Below, one piece after another: positions 32,898 through 42,323 of a DNA stretch of 64,000 nt (position 1 is its first letter; every line of letters begins with the position of its first letter). The position numbers and the translations under genes were made by a program. The notes beneath the pieces are model-generated. The model was not told the origin of the DNA. It searched no databases and worked only from the letters and a program-made list of their open reading frames with translations. Source of the DNA: Ignavibacteria bacterium (lineage in GTDB: Bacteria; Bacteroidota; Ignavibacteria; Tepidaquicellales; Tepidaquicellaceae); assembly GCA_036262055.1 (NCBI GenBank), contig DATAJP010000003.1, forward strand, positions 558,001-622,000, given 5' to 3'.

Positions 32898-34558
32898 TAA
32901 ACTGCTATCCTTTCATTTAAATATTTTCTTGTTATGTAAACTGTAATTATTACAAATGCAAATAATAAAATTCCATAAACTGCTCCCGCTCCTGTGTTAT
33001 ACATTCTTAACTGCGAATAAATTTCTATCGAGACTGTTCTTGTTGCATAGTTATAAAGCAAAATTGTTGATACAAACTCTCCCATCGAGTTAATAAACAC
33101 AAGCAATGAACCGTTTATTATCGAAGGAAGTATTAACGGAAAAATTATTTTCCTGAATGTATAAAATTTATTAGCCCCAAGCGAATATGACGCTTCTTCA
33201 AGTGACTTATCTAAATTATTCAATCCTGAAATCGTCGATTGCGTGAACAAAGGAATATTCCTGATTGTATATGCAATCGGCAAAATGATAAACGTTCCAA
33301 CCAGCGGTGCAATCGTTATCCAGTTCGGTGTATTAAAGCTCAAAATTAATGTCAAAGCTATGACCGTTCCCGGTATTCCATAAGGAAGCGAAATGAATAT
33401 TTCCGTAATCTTCGAGAAAAATGATTTCCCTTTTGTGATTTGCAGAGATGCAATCAATCCGATTAACATACATAGTGCAACAGTTACCAAAGCCATTTTA
33501 AAGCTATTAAGAAACGGTGTATATATCGCCGGGTCTTTAAACAAGTTTATATAGTTAGCCAGCGTCAATGATTCTTTAAAAATATTTCTCAGCAATGCGC
33601 CTTCAGGAATCAATGATAAATATAATAACGCAAGCAAAGGAAGCAGAATAATCGTAATCATTAATGTTACTAAGCCAATGTTCAACGCTCCTGCGTTTTC
33701 TTTTGATTGCTCACCTTGAATTCTTATCGTTCCTTTAGATGATAACTTATAATCGGTCTTTTTTCTGAATTTTGTAAAAATAATTAATGAGATTAAAGAA
33801 ATTATTACTAATAATAATGAAAAAAGAGATGAAACAACTGTGTCGCCATTTATTTTATTGTAATAAATCGAAGTTGTTATGAATTTTAAATTACCTCCAA
33901 AAATGAAAGGTGCAGAAAATGAAGCCATGCTTGCCATGAACACCAAAAGTGATGCTCCGATTATTGCCGGAAACAAATGCGGTAATATAACACTAAAAAA
34001 AGTTTTTACTTTATTAGCCCCCAGAGTATAAGATGCTTCTACTAAGCTATGATCTAATTTTTTCAATGATGCCGATAAAAACAAATAAAAAAATGCATAG
34101 AATGAATACAAATGAACAATAATTATTGCAGTCCATCCGTCAAGAGAAGGAATGATCTTCGAACCTGCTATTAATTCTGATAATCTTATCAAAATTCCGT
34201 TATCACCGACAAGATACAAAAACGCAACTGTTCCAATAATAGGCGGTGTGGCAATGGGAATTAAGATTAATGAAGAAATTATTGATTTATTTTTCAGTCT
34301 TTTAAAATGAATAATATACGCTAAATAAGTCCCAATAATACAGCTTCCAATAACCGAAATGACTGAGAGCAACAAAGTATTTGTAATGGATTCAATGGAA
34401 GTAAAATTATACAGTATAAAACCAACTGCAAACCAACTTTCTTCCTGGAATAAACTTTCTTTTACCAAAATTATCAGCGGGTAAATAATATATCCCGCTA
34501 TGAAATAAATCAAAAGCAGGTATAAAATAACCGAACCGATTAAAGAAGCTTTACGCAA
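32897..34558 (-). CDS. ABC importer permease with two fused membrane domains (ferric-iron/FbpB type)
   Basis: 553 residues with about twelve helices forming two binding-protein-dependent permease domains. Both carry an EAA loop: VEASYTLGANKVKTFFSVILP in the first half and EEASYSLGANKFYTFRKIIFP in the second. Two-domain permeases of this size are typical of Fe(III) and some phosphonate, thiamine or putrescine-like importers (FbpB type). It overlaps the ATPase gene by eight bases and is followed by the E1 gene. Substrate is inferred only from the class of the binding protein. Confidence 0.9.
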   Translation of the reverse strand: MRKASLIGSVILYLLLIYFIAGYIIYPLIILVKESLFQEESWFAVGFILYNFTSIESITNTLLLSVISVIGSCIIGTYLAYIIHFKRLKNKSIISSLILIPIATPPIIGTVAFLYLVGDNGILIRLSELIAGSKIIPSLDGWTAIIIVHLYSFYAFFYLFLSASLKKLDHSLVEASYTLGANKVKTFFSVILPHLFPAIIGASLLVFMASMASFSAPFIFGGNLKFITTSIYYNKINGDTVVSSLFSLLLVIISLISLIIFTKFRKKTDYKLSSKGTIRIQGEQSKENAGALNIGLVTLMITIILLPLLALLYLSLIPEGALLRNIFKESLTLANYINLFKDPAIYTPFLNSFKMALVTVALCMLIGLIASLQITKGKSFFSKITEIFISLPYGIPGTVIALTLILSFNTPNWITIAPLVGTFIILPIAYTIRNIPLFTQSTISGLNNLDKSLEEASYSLGANKFYTFRKIIFPLILPSIINGSLLVFINSMGEFVSTILLYNYATRTVSIEIYSQLRMYNTGAGAVYGILLFAFVIITVYITRKYLNERIAV

Positions 34559-35552
34559 TTAAAACTTTCCTGTTTAAATTTTGCGGAATGGAAATTCCGA
34601 CAGCATCACCGATTTTAAAATGGTTTCCTGATTTAGAAACCATAAACGATCTGAAAAACTTATCACCGTATTTAATGAAATACTCCGTTGTTAAACCGTT
34701 GAACTGAATATCTGAAATAATCAAATCTTGATTAACATTTTCATTCGATAAAAATAATTCCTCGGGAAGCACAACTAAGTTTTTATTGTTCTCTATGTTT
34801 AATCCAAAAAACTTATTGCTCTCTTCCGCATTAAAAAAATTCGCATGGCATATAAAATCAGCTACAAAATAATTAACAGGATTATAATATACATCAATAG
34901 GATTTCCCAACTGTTGTAGCACACCTTTGCTCAACACCGCTATTCTGTCACTCAATGCAAGCGCCTCTGATTGGTCATGCGTAACATAAACCGAAGTAAT
35001 CCCGGTTTCTTTTTGAAGCCGTTTTATTTCTCCGCGAGTTTCCAAACGCAGAATATAATCAAGATTTGAAAGCGGCTCATCGAACAAAATTACTTTCGGT
35101 TCAATCACAATTACGCGCGCAAGCGAAACTCTTTGCTGTTCACCTCCGCTAAGATTTGTTACTCGAACATCAGTTTTATCAGTAAGCTTAACTTTTTCAA
35201 GAACGTCATAAACTTTTTTTCTTATCGTCTCCTTAGATTCTTTCTTAATCTTCAATCCGTATGCAACGTTTTCAAATACAGTCATGTGCGGAAACAACGC
35301 ATAGTTCTGAAAAACAATCCCTATATCTCTTTCTTGCGGAGATTTTTTAGAAATGTTTTCACCGTTCAGCACAATATCCCCGCTTGTTGCAGTTTCAAGT
35401 CCCGCGATTATCCTGAGAAGCGTCGTCTTCCCGCATCCGCTCGGTCCGACTATTGAAAAGAACTCTCCTTTGTTTATACTGAGAGAAATATTATCAAGAA
35501 CTTTTTTTGTTTCGAAGCTTTTGTTGACATTTTTTATCTCTAAAAACGACAT
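34551..35552 (-). CDS. ABC importer ATPase (FbpC/PotA-type)
   Basis: 333 residues. Walker A GPSGCGKTT at about 37-45, Q-loop in VFQNYALFPH, signature LSGGEQQRVSLARV, Walker B ILFDEPLSNLD and switch His in YVTHDQ are all present. The C-terminal about 90 residues are a TOBE-like regulatory domain as in MalK/FbpC. Energises uptake with the permease downstream and the binding protein five bases upstream. Confidence 0.94.
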   Translation of the reverse strand: MSFLEIKNVNKSFETKKVLDNISLSINKGEFFSIVGPSGCGKTTLLRIIAGLETATSGDIVLNGENISKKSPQERDIGIVFQNYALFPHMTVFENVAYGLKIKKESKETIRKKVYDVLEKVKLTDKTDVRVTNLSGGEQQRVSLARVIVIEPKVILFDEPLSNLDYILRLETRGEIKRLQKETGITSVYVTHDQSEALALSDRIAVLSKGVLQQLGNPIDVYYNPVNYFVADFICHANFFNAEESNKFFGLNIENNKNLVVLPEELFLSNENVNQDLIISDIQFNGLTTEYFIKYGDKFFRSFMVSKSGNHFKIGDAVGISIPQNLNRKVLIA

Positions 35553-35557
35553 CGATG

Positions 35558-36592
35558 TTAGTTGCCTTTGCCTTTAATTTCGCTGTCCCATTTTTTCATC
35601 CATTCGGATTCTTTTTCGGAAATCATTTCCCAATCAAGTTGCATTTCCTTATACTTCGCATTTTGAATCCAATCAGGAAGCTTATCTTTCGGAATATCCG
35701 TCCTCGACGGAATCCTGTAAAACTTATTCGCCTGCAAAATCATTGCTTCCTGCGAAGTAACAAACTCATAAACTTTTTTTGCATCCTCGGGATTTTGTGA
35801 ATTTGCAACCAGCGCTATTCCATCCACGGCAACTACAGTTGATGGCTGTGGAAAATTATAATCAAAAGGATAATTATACAACTTCGATTGCAAAATTATA
35901 TCGGGCATATTCCAGAGCGTAACAGGTGTTTCATTGCTCGAAAGTTTCAGATACATTTGTGTCGGGTCGGCAGCATAAGAACCTGTATTTCTGTCCAGTG
36001 CTTTAAGCCATTCAAAACCTTTAACATCACTGCCCGTTTGCTTAACAGAATTTTCAACCATTGCAGAATAAATTATTCTCATCGTTCCCGATGCCATCGG
36101 ATTTCTAATTACAAACTTATTATCCCATGCAGGCGCAATAATTTCTTCCCAGCTTTTCGGAGCGGTCTCTTTTGTTAAAACTTTATTGTTGAAAGAAATC
36201 ACCTCGGGAGTTAAAAAAGTCCCGTACCAAAAATTATTTTTGCTTTTATGATTTGCTGAAATTGAACTGCTCCAGCTTGGTGTATACTGTGCAAGCAAAT
36301 TTTCTTTCTCCGCTTTCATAAACAACGTTGACGGCGACCCCCACCATATATCCGCCTGCGGATTCGCGCTTTCATTGCGGACCCTGTCATAAACTTCCTG
36401 CGAACCCATATCCAACCACTGAACATCGATTTCAGGATTTGCTGTTTCAAACTGTTTCTCAAACTCAGCAAGCATTTCCTTGCCGTGAGGAGAATATACC
36501 ACAACTTTTCTTTTAGAATCACCGCAACTTATTAGCGAAGTGGTGAGCAGTGAAATGGTAAATAGAAATATTATATAAAATCTAGTTTTCAA
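35558..36592 (-). CDS. substrate-binding lipoprotein of the ABC importer
   Basis: 344 residues starting at a TTG codon one base after the deacetylase stop. The signal peptide ends in a lipobox (SLISC, Cys23), so it is membrane-anchored. The mature part, starting VVVYSPHGKEMLAEFEKQFE, is of the FbpA/AfuA type 2 periplasmic binding class, with ADIWWGSPS and YAADPTQMY-like ligand segments. The family binds ferric iron, phosphonates or similar small anions. The Tyr residues that coordinate iron in FbpA cannot be confirmed by eye, so iron is one option among several. Confidence 0.88.
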   Translation of the reverse strand: MKTRFYIIFLFTISLLTTSLISCGDSKRKVVVYSPHGKEMLAEFEKQFETANPEIDVQWLDMGSQEVYDRVRNESANPQADIWWGSPSTLFMKAEKENLLAQYTPSWSSSISANHKSKNNFWYGTFLTPEVISFNNKVLTKETAPKSWEEIIAPAWDNKFVIRNPMASGTMRIIYSAMVENSVKQTGSDVKGFEWLKALDRNTGSYAADPTQMYLKLSSNETPVTLWNMPDIILQSKLYNYPFDYNFPQPSTVVAVDGIALVANSQNPEDAKKVYEFVTSQEAMILQANKFYRIPSRTDIPKDKLPDWIQNAKYKEMQLDWEMISEKESEWMKKWDSEIKGKGN

Positions 36593-36593
36593 T

Positions 36594-37496
36594 TTATTCC
36601 TGATATTCTTTTTTCTTATAAGTTACTTCTTTTAATTTTTCAAATAGCTGTCGCGTCTGCTCGACTTTACTCTTATCATTCATGTCAAAGAAATAATATT
36701 TTTCATAATCACCATAGTTCATTCCCAATTGCATAGTTCCTTGTGATTTGTGTTCGGCAATCAGCCAGTTCACAATTATTTTGTAATTCAATCTATCATT
36801 AAATCCAAACGGTGTTGTTCTGTCAAAAGTAAAAATCAAATTATCATCAGTAAAACTCGTAAGCGGAAATTCTTTCAATCCCCTATATACAAAATTCGTG
36901 GTATCATTTATATTTTGCCCTCGTCCTCCAAGCACAACAGGTCTTTTTTCAATCGGCATTTCATTTACAGTTTCCAGCATCAAAATTCCAACCGAACTGT
37001 GATGCGCATGAGTTGTTTCCGTCGGAATCAAAACAAAGACATAATCATATCCTTCTCGTTCGATTAATTCTTTCATCTGACTCTTGACATAAGGGACATT
37101 CCATACGCTGTCCAGCACTTCGCGAATATTGTTTGTGTATTTATGGTCTTTTTGTTCTAAGAAATAATAATTTTTCACCCCGATAATATCCCCGCCGTTT
37201 TTCAATTCCTTTTTTCTGATTTCCGGCAAAAATTTTCTTCCGACTTCTTCGTCAGTAAGCTCCAAGCCATATATATCTTCCGACAAAGTTGAATATTTAT
37301 AACCACCCTCGCCGTTTGTAACTAATAAATAATCAACCTGACCTTTTAAATCATGTGTGATTTTATAGACTGAAGCGGCAAAAGTCGCATCATCATCAGG
37401 ATGCGCAATTGCAACCAGAACTTTGGGAGAATTTTGAGGAAAAATTTGAGCAGAAAAGCTAAAAAATATAAAAAAAATGAGGAGTAATTTTCTCAT
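36594..37496 (-). CDS. secreted PIG-L/LmbE-like N-deacetylase
   Basis: 300 residues from the ATG at 37496. An upstream in-frame TTG at 37514 would add six residues before a typical signal peptide and lies on the promoter-like motif, so the ATG is preferred. The signal peptide spans about 1-21. The Zn-binding motif AIAHPDDDATF follows, then VTNGEGG and a THAHHSS segment that supplies further metal ligands. The family removes N-acyl groups from GlcNAc-type or related substrates. Being exported, it may act on surface glycan or peptidoglycan-like material. It heads an operon with the ABC importer, perhaps linking deacetylation with uptake of a released product. Confidence 0.88.
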   Translation of the reverse strand: MRKLLLIFFIFFSFSAQIFPQNSPKVLVAIAHPDDDATFAASVYKITHDLKGQVDYLLVTNGEGGYKYSTLSEDIYGLELTDEEVGRKFLPEIRKKELKNGGDIIGVKNYYFLEQKDHKYTNNIREVLDSVWNVPYVKSQMKELIEREGYDYVFVLIPTETTHAHHSSVGILMLETVNEMPIEKRPVVLGGRGQNINDTTNFVYRGLKEFPLTSFTDDNLIFTFDRTTPFGFNDRLNYKIIVNWLIAEHKSQGTMQLGMNYGDYEKYYFFDMNDKSKVEQTRQLFEKLKEVTYKKKEYQE

Positions 37497-37501
37497 AATG
37501 A

Positions 37502-37509
37502 CAAAATTA
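37502..37509 (-). promoter_or_regulatory. TAnnTTTG promoter motif five bases before the deacetylase ATG
   Basis: Minus strand reads TAATTTTG, then TCATT, then ATG. The match to the Bacteroidota minus-7 element so close to the ATG implies a leaderless or nearly leaderless transcript. No minus-33 element was seen. Confidence 0.45.
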
Positions 37510-37570
37510 CTCAATAATTTTATAATAATTTAGTCTATTTAATGGAATGTTATGGCATGAAAAACATACA

Positions 37571-37607
37571 TCCCGCGTATAACCCCCAACCCATCGTATA
37601 CGCGGGA
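37571..37607 (-). terminator. GC-rich hairpin after the NtrC-like gene
   Basis: An eleven-base perfect inverted repeat (TCCCGCGTATA / TATACGCGGGA) with a 15-base loop, just beyond the stop of the NtrC-like regulator read on the minus strand. It is followed by a short T-rich stretch (TGTATGTTTTT). A rho-independent terminator for the regulator is likely; the loop is rich in G on that strand. Confidence 0.55.
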
Positions 37608-37619
37608 CATTATGGAGGA

Positions 37620-39020
37620 TTAATAATACGAGTTCAATTTAATGCCTTTAAACTCCTTTGGATTAATTCCAAGTCTTATGATTTTCTGCCGCAACGTTAC
37701 CGGATGAAAATTAATGTCTCTTGCTGTGGCAGTAACATTACCGCGGTTAATGCGCAGAAATTTCTTTATGAAATTCATTTCGAAATCGCGAACACGTGCA
37801 CGTTTGTTTTTATTAAAATCATTTGACGCAACCGCTTCTTTATATTCACGTGAGTAACTAAGTCTTTCCGGTAGATAATCGGTAGTGATTTTTTCACCCT
37901 CACAAAGTATAGTGCATCGCTCAGCAACATTTTTCAATTCCGTTACATTACCGGGCCAGCTGTAGCTTAAAAGAATTTTTTTAACTTCAGGAGAAATATC
38001 TTTTATCGTTTTACCGTTTTTTTCTGAAAATTCTTTTACAAATCTTTTAAAATAATAAATAATGTCATCAGGTCTTTCTCTCAAAGGAGTCAGGAAGAAA
38101 TCAAATACATTTATCCTGTAGTATAAATCCTGAATAAACTTTCCATCTTTTATCAGATTTTCAAGATTATCACTTGTAGAAACAATTATTCTCGCATTCG
38201 TTGTCTGAGTTTTTGAATCTCCTATTCTCGTGAACTGCCTGTCTTTTAATACTCTCAGGATTTTTATCTGAACCAAGGGGTCAATTTTTCCGATTTCATC
38301 AAGAAATATCGTTCCGTTATCTGCAATTTCAAAATAGCCCTTGTGGTCGCGAATTGCTCCTTCAAATGAACCTTCAATGTGTCCGAACAATTCTGATTCA
38401 AGTGATTGTTTCGGAATCGATGCGCAGTTCACCACAACAAAATGCTGTTTTCTTCTCGGAGAATTTTCGTGGATGTATTTTGCAAGCAATTCTTTTCCTG
38501 TTCCGTTCTCGCCTGAAATCAAAATTGTCGAATCCGAACTAGCAACTTTTTTCACTTCACCTAAAAGCATTCTTAACTGTTCGTTGTCGGTCAGAAATTC
38601 GGTTTTGTCTTCGACTTTATCCAACTCATATTTCAATAATAAATTTTCTTTTATTAGCGCTTGGTGCTCCATGCCTTTATCAATTGAAAGCAGCAATTCT
38701 TTTTTATCAACCGGTTTTGTTAAATAATCATAAGCACCTATTCTTATAGCTTCAACTGCAGACTTAATTGTTCCGTATGCTGTAATCAAAATAATCATAA
38801 TATCCGGGTCAATCTCAAGAGCTTTTTTCGTAAGCTCAATACCGTTCATGTCCGGCATATTTAAGTCGGTAACAATTACATCATATTTTACTTTCTTCAT
38901 TTTCGTCAGCGCCTCAAAACCATCCGAAACAATGGTTACGTCATTCTCTGCGCTTTCTAAAACTCTTTTGATGATTTGTTGAGAGGTATTTTCATCATCA
39001 ACTACTAAAATTTTTTTCAT
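37620..39020 (-). CDS. NtrC-family response regulator with altered sigma-54 loop
   Basis: 466 residues: receiver domain with phospho-acceptor Asp52 in VTDLNMPD, AAA+ domain with Walker A GENGTGKE near 173 and Walker B TIFLDEIGK, and a C-terminal Fis-type helix-turn-helix (FIKKFLRINRGNVTATARDI). The loop that normally reads GAFTGA and contacts sigma-54 is GSFEGA at about 217-222. Replacement of the critical Thr by Glu is known to weaken or abolish sigma-54 activation in model activators, so this protein may act on another polymerase form or only bind DNA. The second activator at 61.3 kb has the normal loop. No partner kinase is adjacent. Confidence 0.92.
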   Translation of the reverse strand: MKKILVVDDENTSQQIIKRVLESAENDVTIVSDGFEALTKMKKVKYDVIVTDLNMPDMNGIELTKKALEIDPDIMIILITAYGTIKSAVEAIRIGAYDYLTKPVDKKELLLSIDKGMEHQALIKENLLLKYELDKVEDKTEFLTDNEQLRMLLGEVKKVASSDSTILISGENGTGKELLAKYIHENSPRRKQHFVVVNCASIPKQSLESELFGHIEGSFEGAIRDHKGYFEIADNGTIFLDEIGKIDPLVQIKILRVLKDRQFTRIGDSKTQTTNARIIVSTSDNLENLIKDGKFIQDLYYRINVFDFFLTPLRERPDDIIYYFKRFVKEFSEKNGKTIKDISPEVKKILLSYSWPGNVTELKNVAERCTILCEGEKITTDYLPERLSYSREYKEAVASNDFNKNKRARVRDFEMNFIKKFLRINRGNVTATARDINFHPVTLRQKIIRLGINPKEFKGIKLNSYY

Positions 39021-39247
39021 AGTCTATTTGCTATTATTAATTTCGATTTAAGTTAATCGGCTTTTATTTTTAAACATTAGCCAAAATCCCTAATTAAAAA
39101 GAATATAGCAACTACTTTTTTTTATAATATATGAGTAAAAAAACTTCTATTGTATGTTTTAAAACTAAAAGTTAGCAAATTCATAGTATTTTTTAAACAT
39201 TTGGCATTTCAAATAATGAAAAAAATTAAGTAAATTTATATATTATT

Positions 39248-40153
39248 ATGAAAATTATATTTTTAATATTGATTGTTTTTATTTCGTCACCTGACAACTC
39301 TTTCTCTCAACCCCAATATTTCAAATTAAAAGAAGCTTATAATGATAATTCAAAATTACAGCTTTGGAATTTTTTTTTGCAATGGCATAAAGAAATTCCG
39401 ACAATTACGGAAGAAGAATTTAATCAGCTAAATGATACATTAAAAAATGCTTATCTCGCTTTTAAGGAATTTTACCAGCCACAAGATTTAAAAAAAATTG
39501 GCAATCCGGAGTTTGGCTTTCATACATATGATAGTGTAAGATTTTTTCTTGTTCAGAATTATATAAGAATTTATTTTGCAGACAAAGTATATTTCAATGA
39601 TGCAGAAGTTGATTCTGCTATAATTGCTTATATCTATGAAATTGAAGATAATGATTCGGTAAGAGCAATGCTTCTGAAAAGAGAAAATGGCAAGTTTTCC
39701 CAAAGAGTAATAGATATGTGGGGTCCTTATTCCATGCTATTTGATCTGAAAGAAAAATTAACTGACTCAATCACAAACTTCCGTCCTCAAGTTGTTTCAA
39801 AAAATTTTGCTATTCCTGTTTATCTCAATGAAAAATATGAAATGATATTGAATAAATTTTTAGGTAGTGACCATGTTTCTTTAGGAGAGAATAATATTAT
39901 GATGCCGGCTTATTCTGTAGAAGAAAGTGCAGAAAGAAAAAAATTCTTGGAAAACTTTGTTAAAATCTTCTATGGTCATTGGGGCGGTTACTGGCAATTA
40001 GATACATATCCGGTAGGGTCTATTATATTTGATAAAAATATGGAGTATGCAAAAATTGATTTCAGGATGATTTATCAAGGAGGTCACGCCTTTCTCAGAA
40101 ACAATAACGGCAAGTGGGAATTAATTTTTTCAGAACTTACTTGGATTGAATAA
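39248..40153 (+). CDS. exported protein of unknown function
   Basis: 301 residues with a signal peptide (about 1-20, ending NSFS) and no family recognised. The mature part is rich in aromatic and acidic residues. The last about 60 residues (YGHWGGYWQLDTYPVG onward, then ISFD-like strand pairs and GKWELIFSELTWIE) look like an NTF2/SnoaL-like or lipocalin-like beta sheet, a weak suggestion only. It stands alone, in the opposite direction to the NtrC-like gene across a 227-base gap and 62 bases before the serine gene. Its coding sequence looks more AT-rich than the neighbours. Confidence 0.7.
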   Translation: MKIIFLILIVFISSPDNSFSQPQYFKLKEAYNDNSKLQLWNFFLQWHKEIPTITEEEFNQLNDTLKNAYLAFKEFYQPQDLKKIGNPEFGFHTYDSVRFFLVQNYIRIYFADKVYFNDAEVDSAIIAYIYEIEDNDSVRAMLLKRENGKFSQRVIDMWGPYSMLFDLKEKLTDSITNFRPQVVSKNFAIPVYLNEKYEMILNKFLGSDHVSLGENNIMMPAYSVEESAERKKFLENFVKIFYGHWGGYWQLDTYPVGSIIFDKNMEYAKIDFRMIYQGGHAFLRNNNGKWELIFSELTWIE

Positions 40154-40215
40154 ATTTCTTAAATTTTCCATCCTTTCAGACTAATATTTCATCTTTTAAT
40201 TTCCGATTTTTGCTA

Positions 40216-42111
40216 ATGCCTGAAAAAAAGCAATATTACATAATTGATTTTGACAGCACTTTCATAAAAACAGAAGCCCTTGAAGAGCTCTTTGAAGTGT
40301 CACTAAACGGTATAAAAAACAAAGATAAGGTTCTTCAAAAAATTTCCGCACTTACCAAAAAAGGAATGAATGGCGAGTTGTCAATCTCAAAATCTCTCGA
40401 AGAACGCATGGCTTTACTTGATGCCGATAAAGCTCACATAGATAAAGCTGTTCATAAAATCAAAAAAAGAATTTCCGAATCTATAAAACGCAACAAACCT
40501 TTCTTCAAGAAAAATTCAGATAATATTTATATAGTTTCATCCGGCTTCAAAGAGCTGATTCTCCCTATCATTAAAGATTTCGATATTAAAGAAGAAAATA
40601 TTTTTGCAAATACTTTTAAGTTTGATAAAAAAGGAAAGATAACCGGCTTTGATAAAAAAAACCTTCTAGCAAAAAATAACGGCAAGATTAACGTAATAAA
40701 AAATCTGAAGCTTAAAGGTGATGTTTATGTAATCGGTGACGGTTACACAGACTATGAGCTAAAAAAATCAGGTGTCGCAGAAAAATTTTATGCCTTCACC
40801 GAGAACGTTTCTCGTGATAAAGTTACAAAAAAAGCTGACCACGTTACGCCAAGCTTTGATGAGTTCTTATATGTAAATAAGCTGCCGATGGAAATTTCTT
40901 ACCCTAAAAATCGCCTCAAAGTATTATTGCTCGAAAAAATAAACGATAATGCAATAAAAATTTTCAAGGATGAAGGTTTCCAGATTGAAGATTTGAATCA
41001 CAGCTTATCTGAAAAAGAGCTGAAAGAAAAAATTAAAGATGTTGCCATTCTCGGCATACGTTCGAAGACCAACATTACAAAATCAATTTTGCAAAATGCA
41101 AACCGTCTCGTTACAATCGGAACGTTTTGCATAGGTACTACCCAGGTTGATTTAGATGAAGCAATGAACAAAGGAATTGCAGTTTTTAACGCTCCTTTCA
41201 GCAATACCCGCAGTGTTGTTGAGCTTGCCCTTGGCGAGATGATTATGCTAATCAGAAGAATTTTTGATAAGTCTTCCGCTCTTCATAAAGGCATCTGGGA
41301 TAAATCATCTGCACACAGCTATGAGCTTCGCGGAAAAACCCTTGGCATAATCGGTTACGGGAAAATCGGCTCCCAGCTTTCCGTTCTCGCTGAAGATTTA
41401 GGAATGACCGTCATCTATTACGACATTATCGAGCGTCTTTCGCTCGGCAATGCAAAACGATGCCTGACCTTGAAAGAGCTTTTGAAAAAATCTGATGTAG
41501 TTTCATTGCACATAGACGATAACCAGCAGAACAAAAATTTTATTGGGGAAAAAGAATTCAAGCTGATGAAAGACGGTGTGATTTTCTTAAACCTCAGCCG
41601 TGGGTTTGTTGTCGATATGAAAGCTCTTAAGAAAAATATTGAGTCAGGGAAAATCCTCGGCACAGCAATTGATGTTTTTCCTTATGAGCCGCACAGCAAT
41701 AATGAAAAATTCATTAGCGAGCTTCAGGGACTTCCGAATGTTATCCTAACTCCTCACATCGGCGGCAGCACCGAAGAAGCTCAGATTGACATTGCAAAGT
41801 TTGTCTCGACAAAGCTCATCGATTTCATAAACAAAGGCGATACTCAGTTCAGCGTGAACTTCCCTAACCTGCAACTACCTGAGCTTCGTAATTCGCACAG
41901 ATTGATTCACATTCACGAAAATGTTCCAGGCATACTCGCAAAGATTAACAATATTCTCGGTGAAAGAAAAATTAACATCGTCGGGCAGTATCTTAAAACA
42001 AATGAAAACATCGGTTATGTTATCACCGACATTTCAAAAAAATACAATCCAAAGGTTCTCGACGAGCTTAAAAAAATCGAACATACAATAAAATTCAGAG
42101 TTCTTTATTAA
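40216..42111 (+). CDS. serA: SerB-SerA fusion: phosphoserine phosphatase + D-3-phosphoglycerate dehydrogenase
   Basis: 631 residues from the ATG at 40216; a TTG six bases upstream is also in frame but less likely. Residues 1-205 are a HAD phosphatase of SerB type: IDFDST (motif I), VSSGF (motif II) and GDGYTD (motif IV). From about 230 comes a SerA dehydrogenase: NAD motif GYGKIG near 380, NLSRG, DVFPYEP and the catalytic His in TPHIGGST. The C-terminus from about 560 is an ACT domain (LIHIHENVPGILAKI), usually the serine feedback site. One chain thus carries the first and last steps of serine synthesis. The gene for the middle step lies 276 bases downstream. Confidence 0.94.
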   Translation: MPEKKQYYIIDFDSTFIKTEALEELFEVSLNGIKNKDKVLQKISALTKKGMNGELSISKSLEERMALLDADKAHIDKAVHKIKKRISESIKRNKPFFKKNSDNIYIVSSGFKELILPIIKDFDIKEENIFANTFKFDKKGKITGFDKKNLLAKNNGKINVIKNLKLKGDVYVIGDGYTDYELKKSGVAEKFYAFTENVSRDKVTKKADHVTPSFDEFLYVNKLPMEISYPKNRLKVLLLEKINDNAIKIFKDEGFQIEDLNHSLSEKELKEKIKDVAILGIRSKTNITKSILQNANRLVTIGTFCIGTTQVDLDEAMNKGIAVFNAPFSNTRSVVELALGEMIMLIRRIFDKSSALHKGIWDKSSAHSYELRGKTLGIIGYGKIGSQLSVLAEDLGMTVIYYDIIERLSLGNAKRCLTLKELLKKSDVVSLHIDDNQQNKNFIGEKEFKLMKDGVIFLNLSRGFVVDMKALKKNIESGKILGTAIDVFPYEPHSNNEKFISELQGLPNVILTPHIGGSTEEAQIDIAKFVSTKLIDFINKGDTQFSVNFPNLQLPELRNSHRLIHIHENVPGILAKINNILGERKINIVGQYLKTNENIGYVITDISKKYNPKVLDELKKIEHTIKFRVLY

Positions 42112-42177
42112 ATGTGAATTTGTGAAATAGCGAAGTTGTGAAAGGTCAGAGGAATGAAAGAGAATATAAGTTTTAAT

Positions 42178-42309
42178 CCGCATTTGAAAAATTGGCGTTA
42201 AAATTATATAATAATTGCGTCAATAAAAATTCGCTGTCTGACGAACGCAGTGAGGAGTTTGAATTTTTATAGCAATTATTTTATAATTTAGACAATTTTT
42301 CAGAAGCGG
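42178..42309. repeat. long imperfect inverted repeat element
   Basis: Two arms of about 50 bases (42178-42232 and 42261-42309) are imperfect reverse complements, sharing the blocks TGAAAAATTG, ATAATTGC and TAAAAATTC. They enclose a loop (42233-42260) containing CTGTCTGACGAACGCAGTG. The element fills most of the gap between the two serine genes. The loop sequence resembles short intergenic repeats I have seen in Bacteroidota-type genomes, so this may be a dispersed MITE- or REP-like element. Copy number cannot be judged from one window. Confidence 0.6.
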
Positions 42310-42323
42310 AAGATTTTTCTTTG

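Noticed and set aside
35558-36592. Firm assignment as a ferric-iron binding protein
   Set aside because: The class fits FbpA but the iron-coordinating tyrosines could not be verified by eye, and related binding proteins take other ligands.
37497-37514. TTG start adding six residues to the PIG-L deacetylase
   Set aside because: The extension puts SNFVI before a typical signal peptide and overlaps the TAATTTTG motif; the ATG at 37496 fits better.
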